Positions 57,918 to 64,000 of a DNA stretch of 64,000 bases are shown here, piece by piece; position 1 is the first letter of the stretch, and each line of letters begins with the position of its first letter. The notes beneath the pieces are model-generated. The model searched no databases. It saw nothing but the letters and a program-made list of their open reading frames with translations, and was not told the DNA's origin. This DNA is from QHWK01 sp035259385 (GTDB lineage Bacteria; Acidobacteriota; Vicinamibacteria; Vicinamibacterales; CAVVIG01): contig DATFWL010000183.1 of NCBI GenBank assembly GCA_035259385.1, positions 88,564 to 152,563 of the forward strand. Reading direction: 5' to 3'. The position numbers were made by a program, and so were the translations under genes.

Positions 57918-59372
57918 ATGCCGTTCGCCCCGGAATACGTCACCTACGTCCTCAACGAAAACTTCGAAGACGCCAAAACCCTCCTGCTCGCGCCGATGAT
58001 GGCGATCAACTACGCCCACCTGGTGATGCTCGAGGCCCAGGGGATCGTGCCGCGCGACGCGGCGCATGCGCTGCGCGAGGCGCTCGACGGCGTTTCGCTG
58101 GACGCGGTTCGCGAGGTCAAGTACGACGGCACCTACGAGGATCTGTTCTTCTACGTCGAGCAGCTGATCGTCGACGCGTGCGGCGGCGACATCGCCGGCC
58201 GCCTGCATACCGCGCGCTCCCGGAACGACATCGACATGACGATGTACCGGATGCGCCAGCGCGAGTTCATCCTCGGCCTGATGACGGCCACCTTTGCGCT
58301 GCGCGCCTCGCTGCTCGACCTCGTCGACCGCCACCGCGAGACGATCTTCGCCGCCCACACCCACACCCAGCGGGCGCAGCCGACCACCGTCGCGCACTAC
58401 CTCCTCGCCGTCGTCGAGCAGCTCGAACGCGACGCGGTCCGGTTGAAGGGGGCATACGATCGCACCAACCGCAATCCACTCGGCGCCTGTGCGATTACCG
58501 GCACCGGATTCCCCATCGATCGGCAGCTCACGTCCGAGCTGCTCGGGTTCTGCGGGCCGACCGGCAACACCTACGGCAGCATCGCCACCGTCGACTACCT
58601 GCTCGAGAGCGCCTCGGCGGCGATCGTGCTGCTCACCGGCGTCGGCCGCGTCGTGCAGGACCTGCTGCTGTGGTGCACCGCGGAAGTCGGCTACCTGCGG
58701 CTTGGCGACGGCTACGTGCAGTGCAGCAGCATCATGCCGCAGAAGCGCAACCCGGTCGCGCTCGAGCACGCGCGCGCGATCGGCAGCAAGGCGCTCGGCC
58801 AGGCGCAGGCGATCGTCACCTCCGTCCACAACACGCCGTTCGGCGACATCGTCGACACGGAAGACGATCTGCAGCCGCTCGTCTTCTCGATGTTCCGCGA
58901 CGCGACCCGCACCGTGAAGCTGGTCGCTGCGGCGATGAGCAGCGCGGAATTCGACGCGGCCCGGCTCGAGGCCAGCGCCGCCGACGGCTGGACGACGCTG
59001 ACGGAGGTTGCGGATACGCTGGTGCGCGACCACGGCCTGCCGTTCCGGATGGCGCACACCATCGCCTCGCAGCTGATGAGCGCACGCTGCCGCGAGCCGC
59101 AGAAGCCGATGAGCGAGCTGCTGGCGGAGGTGTCGGGTTGCGTCCTCGGCGCGCCGCTGCGCCTGCCGGAGAGCGAGCTCGCCCGCATGCTGAGCCCGCG
59201 CCACTTCGTCGCGATCCGGCGGACGTTCGGCGGTCCGGCGCCGGAAGAAACGTTGCGGGCAGCGACTGCGTCGGCGCACCAGCTCGACGCCGATCGCGGG
59301 TGGTGGAAGAACACGACCGACGCGCTCTCGAGGGCGGAACGGCTGCTGTCGGACCGCGCGGCGGCCCTATGA
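57918..59372 (+). CDS. argH: Argininosuccinate lyase-like enzyme (aspartase/fumarase superfamily)
   Basis: A 484-residue protein. The superfamily signature SSIMPQKRNPVALEHA is intact, including the Ser of the flexible loop, and HTHTQRAQPTTVAHYLL carries the catalytic His. It differs from canonical ArgH in the usually invariant RSRNDQ block, which here reads HTARSRNDIDMTMYRM, and in its N-terminus, which lacks the usual WGGRF-type start. No arginine genes are nearby. It may be a true ArgH paralogue or a lyase for another amino-dicarboxylate adduct. It is coupled by ATGA to a 27-residue membrane peptide and stands upstream of a sodium:solute symporter, which could import its substrate. Confidence 0.8.
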   Translation: MPFAPEYVTYVLNENFEDAKTLLLAPMMAINYAHLVMLEAQGIVPRDAAHALREALDGVSLDAVREVKYDGTYEDLFFYVEQLIVDACGGDIAGRLHTARSRNDIDMTMYRMRQREFILGLMTATFALRASLLDLVDRHRETIFAAHTHTQRAQPTTVAHYLLAVVEQLERDAVRLKGAYDRTNRNPLGACAITGTGFPIDRQLTSELLGFCGPTGNTYGSIATVDYLLESASAAIVLLTGVGRVVQDLLLWCTAEVGYLRLGDGYVQCSSIMPQKRNPVALEHARAIGSKALGQAQAIVTSVHNTPFGDIVDTEDDLQPLVFSMFRDATRTVKLVAAAMSSAEFDAARLEASAADGWTTLTEVADTLVRDHGLPFRMAHTIASQLMSARCREPQKPMSELLAEVSGCVLGAPLRLPESELARMLSPRHFVAIRRTFGGPAPEETLRAATASAHQLDADRGWWKNTTDALSRAERLLSDRAAAL

Positions 59373-59452
59373 CGCGCACCTATGTCCAGGTGATCGTCGT
59401 CGAAGCGGCGGTGATCGCCGCACTCTGGTGGATCGGCCGCCTGTTCTCTTAG
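59369..59452 (+). CDS. 27-residue single-span membrane peptide
   Basis: Its ATG overlaps the ArgH-like stop (ATGA). The product MTRTYVQVIVVEAAVIAALW then WIGRLFS is almost entirely one transmembrane helix with a positive N-terminus. It sits between the lyase and the symporter and ends 25 bp before the latter, so a role as a small symporter-associated subunit is an inference. Codon usage is normal for the region, and its coupling argues that it is translated. No homologue could be named. Confidence 0.5.
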   Translation: MTRTYVQVIVVEAAVIAALWWIGRLFS

Positions 59453-59471
59453 CCATCAGCCATCAGCCATC
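59451..59471 (+). repeat. Three tandem AGCCATC units
   Basis: Three perfect 7-bp units begin in the stop codon of the small peptide gene and end 6 bp before the symporter GTG. They occupy the place of a ribosome-binding site. Confidence 0.6.
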
Positions 59472-59477
59472 TGCCCT

Positions 59478-61160
59478 GTGCGTGCACTTGACTGGATAGT
59501 CGTCGTCGCGTACGTCGCGTGGATCATCGTGGACGGCCTGCGGCGCTCGAAGGCCACCAACAAGGTGGACGGCTACCTGCTCGCGAACCGATCGCTGCCG
59601 TGGTGGGCCGTCGGCCTGTCGGTGATGGCGACGCAGATGAGCGCGGTGACGATCGTCAGCACCACCGGCCTCGGCTATCTCACCGGGCTGCGCTTCGTCG
59701 AGTTCTATTTCGGCCTGCCGCTCGCGATGATCATCCTGTCGATGACCGTCGTGCCGTTCTTCACGCGGGCGCGCGTCTACACCGCCTACGAGTACCTGGA
59801 GCGCCGCTTCGACGCGAAGACGCGATCGCTGGCGAGCGTCGTCTTCCTGATCGGCCGCGCCGCCTCGCTCGGCGTCACGCTGGCTGCGCCCTCGGTGGTG
59901 ATGTCGGCGATTCTCGGCTGGACGCTCCCGGTCACGGTGCTGGTGATCTCGGTGCCGATGATCCTCTACACGACGCTCGGTGGCGTTCAGGCCGTCGCCT
60001 GGACCGACGTGAAGCAGATGTTCATCGTCGTCTTCGGGATGGCGGCGGCGGTCGTGACGCTTCTCTACGGCATCCTGCAGCACGTCAGCTTCGGCACGGC
60101 GCTGCGCCTGGCTGGCGCAACGGACCGGCTGCGCGGCGTCGATTTCACAGTGAACCTGAGCGATCGCTACACCTTCTGGTCGGGGATGATCGGCGGGCTG
60201 TTCCTGATGCTGGGCTACTTCGGCTGCGATCAGAGCCAGGTCCAGCGCTATCTGACCGCGAAGTCGGTCGATGGGGCCCGTCAAGGACTGATGGTGAGCG
60301 CCTACGTCAAGATCCCGCTGCAGCTGCTGATTCTCTTCACCGGCGTGCTCGTGTTCGTGTTCTACCTGTTTCAACCGCCGCCGATGCTGTTCAACCGCGT
60401 CTACGACTCGCAGATCGCGGCGGGCCGGTACGCCGGAGAATACGCGGCGCTGCAGCAGCAGTTCGATCGCGAGATTGGTGTGCGCCGCGACGCGGCCGCA
60501 CGCGAGGATCGCGCCGCCTTTCTCGCGAGCGACGCGCGCACCAGGGAGGTGCGCGCGAAAGCGGCGGCCCTGGTCAAGCAGGCCAGCGGCGATCAGAACT
60601 ACAGCGACGCGAACTACGTGTTCGCGACGTTCATCATCACGCAGATGCCGGTGGGCCTGGTCGGGCTGATGATCGCGTCGATCTTCGTGGCGGCGATGTC
60701 GGCGAGCGGGGGTGAGCTCAACTCCCTCGCCACGGCGACGATCATCGACTTCTACCGCCGCTACATCGTGACCGGGGCGTCCGACGAGCACTACGTCCGC
60801 GTCTCGAAGGCGGCGACACTCTTCTGGGGACTGTTCGCCTGCTTCGTCGCGATGCGGGCGGCGGGGCAGGGATCGCTCATCGAGGTGGTGAACCGGTACG
60901 GCTCGTTCGTCTACGGGTCGCTGCTCGGCGTGTTCATCCTCGCCATCCTGACGAAGCGTGCGACCGCGCGGGGCGCCTTCGTCGGTCTCCTTGCGGGCGT
61001 GGCTGCCGTCCTCACCGTGGCGATTGCGCTGCCGTGGATCGAGTTCCTCTGGCACAACCTCATTGGCGCGGTGGTGGTAGTCGCCGTCGGCATGGCGGTG
61101 AGCTACACCCAGCCCGCGCCTGCCGCGGTTGCCTCCGGCCATTCCAACGGCAGGTGGTAG
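59478..61160 (+). CDS. Sodium:solute symporter (SSS family)
   Basis: A 560-residue transporter with about thirteen helices. It starts DWIVVVAYVAWIIVDGL; LPWWAVGLSVMATQMSAVTI is the SSS helix with a sodium-site Ser/Ala; YTTLGGVQAVAWTDVKQMFI is the family signature. An unusual hydrophilic stretch of about 75 residues (YAALQQQFDREIG to LVKQASGDQNYSD, about 315-380) is inserted between helices. SSS members bring in sugars, amino acids or small acids with sodium; the neighbour ArgH-like lyase hints at an amino acid, but this is weak. The start is a GTG without a clear Shine-Dalgarno sequence. Confidence 0.88.
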   Translation: MRALDWIVVVAYVAWIIVDGLRRSKATNKVDGYLLANRSLPWWAVGLSVMATQMSAVTIVSTTGLGYLTGLRFVEFYFGLPLAMIILSMTVVPFFTRARVYTAYEYLERRFDAKTRSLASVVFLIGRAASLGVTLAAPSVVMSAILGWTLPVTVLVISVPMILYTTLGGVQAVAWTDVKQMFIVVFGMAAAVVTLLYGILQHVSFGTALRLAGATDRLRGVDFTVNLSDRYTFWSGMIGGLFLMLGYFGCDQSQVQRYLTAKSVDGARQGLMVSAYVKIPLQLLILFTGVLVFVFYLFQPPPMLFNRVYDSQIAAGRYAGEYAALQQQFDREIGVRRDAAAREDRAAFLASDARTREVRAKAAALVKQASGDQNYSDANYVFATFIITQMPVGLVGLMIASIFVAAMSASGGELNSLATATIIDFYRRYIVTGASDEHYVRVSKAATLFWGLFACFVAMRAAGQGSLIEVVNRYGSFVYGSLLGVFILAILTKRATARGAFVGLLAGVAAVLTVAIALPWIEFLWHNLIGAVVVVAVGMAVSYTQPAPAAVASGHSNGRW

Positions 61161-61169
61161 TAAGCGGCA

Positions 61170-61901
61170 GTGTCCACTACAACTGAACAGTTGCTGGAGG
61201 TTCGTCATTTCACGAAGCGCTACGGGCGGCTCGCGGCGCTGACCGACGTGACGTTCTCGGTCCGCGAGGGCGAGGTCCTCGGGCTCATCGGCCCCAACGG
61301 ATCCGGGAAGACGACCCTGTTCGAGTGCCTGGGCGGCGTGCTGCCGCTCGACGAGGGCTCGCTCGAGCGCGCCGGCCGCCCGTTGAGCGTCCGGGAGCGC
61401 GCCGCGACGCTGTTCTACCTTCCCGATCAGATTGCTCCCTGGCCGGCGCAGACGGTCCGTTGGGCGATCGACTTCACGCTCGGGTTCTTCCGCGGACGCG
61501 TCGGGCTGCGGGACGAGGTGATCCACAGGCTCGATGTCGGGCCGCTGCTCGATGCGGCAATCGGCAGCCTGTCGAAGGGCCAGCGCAAGCGCGCGCTGCT
61601 CGCGATCGGACTGTTGATGCCGCAGCCGGTCCTGCTTGCCGACGAGCCGTTCGACGGCCTCGACCTTCGACAGAGCCGCGACGTCGCGCAGACGCTGCGC
61701 TCGTATGCCTCGGCGGGACGCACGATGCTCCTGTCGATCCATCAGATCCGCGATGCCGCCCGCGTGTGCGATCGGTTCGTGCTCCTGAGCGGCGGCCGCG
61801 CGTGCGGGGAAGGAACGCTGAAGGAGCTCGCCGCTGTCGCGGCGGCGCGGGGCAGCACGGCCGGCGACGACCTCGAAGAGGTGTTCCTTGCGCTCACCTA
61901 G
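61170..61901 (+). CDS. ABC transporter ATP-binding protein (ABC-2 type exporter)
   Basis: A 243-residue ATPase: Walker A GPNGSGKTTLFECL, a degenerate signature SLSKGQRKRALLAIGL, Walker B PVLLADEPFDGLD, and a switch-type block LSIHQIRDAARVCDRF. The N-terminus EVRHFTKRYGRLAALTDVTF is typical of ABC-2 (drug or lipid) exporters. The GTG start follows the symporter by 9 bp and the end overlaps the permease by 14 nt, so it is paired with that permease. Confidence 0.88.
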   Translation: MSTTTEQLLEVRHFTKRYGRLAALTDVTFSVREGEVLGLIGPNGSGKTTLFECLGGVLPLDEGSLERAGRPLSVRERAATLFYLPDQIAPWPAQTVRWAIDFTLGFFRGRVGLRDEVIHRLDVGPLLDAAIGSLSKGQRKRALLAIGLLMPQPVLLADEPFDGLDLRQSRDVAQTLRSYASAGRTMLLSIHQIRDAARVCDRFVLLSGGRACGEGTLKELAAVAAARGSTAGDDLEEVFLALT

Positions 61902-63225
61902 AAACCCTGCGGCTGCTTTCCTCTGGCTGCTGCGCAAGGAATACCGCGAGCTGATTGCGTCGCGCGCGTGGTGGGTGTTGCTGCTGACGACCGGACCGCT
62001 GGTCGGCGTCACGTTCATCAGCGCAGTGCGCACCTACGCCGAAGCCAGCGGGCTGAACGGGACGGCGGTCGGCGTCGGCGAAGCGTTCTCGCCGCTCGTC
62101 GGCATCTGGGCGCCGACGTTCAGCGCCTGTGAAGTGGCGGCCGTGTTCCTGCTGCCGTTCGTCGCGATTCGCCTGGTCTCCGGCGATCGTCAGAGCGGCG
62201 CGCTGAAAATCGAGGCGCAGCAGCCGATCCCGGCGGTGACGAGGATTGGCGCGAAGGCGCTGGTGCTGGCCGTCGCCTGGCTCGTCGCCTCTCTCCCCGG
62301 CGCGATCGCCATCGGACTCTGGCGAAGCTATGGCGGGAGCATCTACCCGCCGGAAGTCGCCACGGTCTTGTTCGGACACCTGCTCAACGCGGGCCTGACG
62401 ATCGCGCTCGCCGCGGTCACTGCGGCGGTGAGCGAACATCCGTCGACGGCGGCGATCCTCACGTTGAGCGTCACCGTCGGCACCTGGATTCTGAACTTCG
62501 TCGCCGCCGTGCAGGGTGGAGTCTGGGAGCGCATCGCCGGATACACCCCGACGGCGATGATCGCTACCTTTCAACACGGTCTCGTCCGCCTCGACGTCGT
62601 CCTGATCGCGGCACTCCTGATTGCCTCAGGCGTCGTCCTGGCGGCGGTCTGGATCCGGACGGGCGTCGCGGTCGGACGCCGCGTGCGCGAGACCGCAGCA
62701 TGGACGGCGGCGGCGGTCGCCGCGATCTTCGCGTGCACTTTCGCGACCGCGAGCTGGGACATGTCGGAGAGCCGCGCGAATTCGCTTCCTGAGCCCGACG
62801 AGCATGCGCTCGCGCGCGTGCACGAGCCGCTGCGGGTAGAGGCCCATCTTGCGCCGGAAGATCCGCGTCGCGCCGATCTCGAACGCAAGGCGCTCTCGAA
62901 GCTGCGCCGCGTGCTGCCGCACCTGCAGGTGCAGTACGTCTCGGCCACCTCGATCGGACTGTTCGAGCAGACGCGGCCGCACTACGGTGAAATCTGGTAC
63001 GAGCTCGGCGGCCGCCGCCAGATGAGCCGCGCGACGACCGCCGAGGGTATGCTCGAAACGATCTACGACCTGGCCGGCATCAGGCCGCCGGTCGAAACAG
63101 ACGAGGCGATCTTCCGCGGCCACCCCCTTGCCGTGCCGCCGAAAGGCGCAGCAACGGTGTTCTACGGTATCTGGCCCGCGCTGGTGGTTGCCGGCGCCCT
63201 CTTTGCTCGGAGAAAGCTCTCATGA
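61888..63225 (+). CDS. ABC-2 permease with GldG-like extracytoplasmic domain
   Basis: A 445-residue membrane protein starting at TTG (MRSPRNPAAAFLW). Six helices in the first 270 residues, including WWVLLLTTGPLVGVTFISAV, form an ABC-2 permease. A seventh helix (AWTAAAVAAIFACTFATASW) leads into an extracytoplasmic domain of about 150 residues (EPLRVEAHLAPEDPRRADLE, WYELGGRRQMSRATT) that resembles the GldG/ABC auxiliary domain, and a final helix (GIWPALVVAGALFARRKLS) returns. In gliding bacteria GldF and GldG are separate; here the parts appear combined. Substrate unknown. It overlaps the next gene by 4 nt (ATGA). Confidence 0.8.
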   Translation: MRSPRNPAAAFLWLLRKEYRELIASRAWWVLLLTTGPLVGVTFISAVRTYAEASGLNGTAVGVGEAFSPLVGIWAPTFSACEVAAVFLLPFVAIRLVSGDRQSGALKIEAQQPIPAVTRIGAKALVLAVAWLVASLPGAIAIGLWRSYGGSIYPPEVATVLFGHLLNAGLTIALAAVTAAVSEHPSTAAILTLSVTVGTWILNFVAAVQGGVWERIAGYTPTAMIATFQHGLVRLDVVLIAALLIASGVVLAAVWIRTGVAVGRRVRETAAWTAAAVAAIFACTFATASWDMSESRANSLPEPDEHALARVHEPLRVEAHLAPEDPRRADLERKALSKLRRVLPHLQVQYVSATSIGLFEQTRPHYGEIWYELGGRRQMSRATTAEGMLETIYDLAGIRPPVETDEAIFRGHPLAVPPKGAATVFYGIWPALVVAGALFARRKLS

Positions 63226-64000
63226 AGAAAGCCGCACTGCTGATCGCCCTGCTCGCCGCGATGACCGTCACCGCCGCCGAGACGAAAGTTGATTTGAGCA
63301 AGGAGCAGGTCGGTCGGCCTCCGGCCACGTTCGAGCCGATGGTCGGAACCTGGATCGTCGCGCAGGACGGCGGCGAGAACGTGATCATGATCGACGGCCG
63401 CCCGTGGGTCGCCAGCAAGGACAATCCGACCAGGCTCCTCATCGAGAGCGCGCGCAAGCTCTATGGCACGAACAACGAGGAGCTGATGGACAACGCCAAG
63501 CAGTTCGCGTACTTCCCGGTGGCCGTGCTGCGCGGCGTCGACACCTTCAGCAACGGCACGATCACCGTGAAGTTCAAGACGATTTCCGGCGAGGCCGATC
63601 GCGCGTCGGGAATTCTCTTCAACGTGAAGCCGAACGGCGACTGGCTGGCGGTCCGCTACAACGACACGGAGAACAACGTCGCGCTCTGGGAGTTCCACAA
63701 CGGCATCCGCCGCAACGTGCGCTTCAGCGATCGGGCGAAGAAGTTCATGCTCGATCGCGCCGCCTGGCACGAGTTGAAGCTGACGATCGCCGGCGCGGAT
63801 CTGAAGACGACGCTCGACGGCGACCTCGCGCTCGAGTACACCCTCGGATCGATCCCCGGACCCGGGCGCAACAACGCGCCGCCGAATCCTGATCTCGTTC
63901 CCGCCAACAACGCCGTCCTTCGTCCGCCGGTGCAGGGAAAGATCGGGCTATGGGCGAAGACCGATACGACCAGCTACTTCAAGGACTACGTCGTGAACGC
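63222..64000 (+). CDS. Exported LamG/DUF1080-like beta-sandwich protein (cut by window edge)
   Basis: The first 259 codons are present. A signal peptide (KKAALLIALLAAMTVTAAE) is followed by a concanavalin-type beta-sandwich, with GTWIVAQDGGENVIMIDG, GEADRASGILFNVKPNGDWL, ALWEFHNGIRRNVRF and GKIGLWAKTDTTSYFKDYVV, the last being the closing strand typical of 3-keto-disaccharide hydrolase/LamG families. It probably binds or cleaves a glycan outside the cell. Coupled by ATGA to the ABC permease, it may be exported or served by that system. The C-terminus is outside the window. Confidence 0.72.
   Translation, partial: MKKAALLIALLAAMTVTAAETKVDLSKEQVGRPPATFEPMVGTWIVAQDGGENVIMIDGRPWVASKDNPTRLLIESARKLYGTNNEELMDNAKQFAYFPVAVLRGVDTFSNGTITVKFKTISGEADRASGILFNVKPNGDWLAVRYNDTENNVALWEFHNGIRRNVRFSDRAKKFMLDRAAWHELKLTIAGADLKTTLDGDLALEYTLGSIPGPGRNNAPPNPDLVPANNAVLRPPVQGKIGLWAKTDTTSYFKDYVVN

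Noticed and set aside
1..64000. CRISPR arrays, tRNA, rRNA, riboswitches, prophage or integrative-element attachment sites
   Set aside because: No regularly spaced direct repeats, cloverleaf-like segments, conserved rRNA blocks, integrase genes or recognisable riboswitch cores were found by reading. A covariance-model search would be needed to exclude small RNAs.

Overview
The window is a GC-rich bacterial chromosome segment (visibly about two thirds G+C) that most resembles Acidobacteriota, probably Vicinamibacteria-like. The clues are a very large carboxypeptidase-regulatory-domain TonB receptor, an ADOP-type duplicated MacB/FtsX permease, secreted S9, M61 and M20 peptidases, a winged-helix/AAA/TPR regulator, and an Alternative Complex III/caa3 oxidase operon. 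This is inference from gene content; no rRNA or tRNA gene is present to confirm it.

Layout. 1-14.2 kb: a myo-inositol utilisation locus with iolD (cut by the left edge), iolC and a LacI-type regulator on the minus strand, diverging from iolB and a TonB receptor. Further right are a second PfkB kinase, an unrecognised exported protein, a ribose/inositol-type ABC importer and an iolG-like dehydrogenase. 14.3-21.5 kb: a minus-strand set with a GH38 alpha-mannosidase, a CUT1 sugar importer whose binding protein and first permease are fused in one chain, and an exported PHP-domain phosphoesterase. The only MalK-type ATPase in reach is at 6522-7550. 21.5-23.2 kb: a scar with a deleted aquaporin remnant, an intact aquaporin and a transposase fragment. 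23.2-35.5 kb: a 12-gene minus-strand respiratory operon, actABCDEF, a small membrane protein, SCO, then caa3 oxidase subunits II, I, III and IV. 35.7-42.3 kb: two S9 peptidases, a MetX-like hydrolase and a vanadium haloperoxidase-like protein. 42.5-49.2 kb: the wHTH/AAA regulator, a zinc-ribbon protein, a protein disulfide oxidoreductase with an in-frame TGA, an amino-acid permease and an agmatinase. 49.2-64 kb: the ADOP permease, an esterase, an M61 peptidase, a GlcD-type oxidase, an M20 peptidase, a divergent ArgH-like lyase, a 27-residue membrane peptide with a sodium:solute symporter, an ABC exporter pair and an exported LamG-like protein cut by the right edge.

The most notable observation is at 46074-46757. 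Two open frames usually read as separate genes are in one phase and are joined by a TGA exactly where the first Cys of a CPxC active site belongs. A hairpin with a GGUCA loop lies 17 nt downstream, so the gene probably encodes a selenocysteine-containing (UPHC) protein disulfide oxidoreductase. Two further themes run through the window. First, palindromic intergenic-type repeats have been absorbed into coding sequence (the ActB N-terminus, the SCO signal peptide, several C-terminal tails). Second, many starts have a TAnnnT hexamer 5-8 nt upstream, the signature of leaderless transcripts, including one 21-bp gap that serves two divergent genes.
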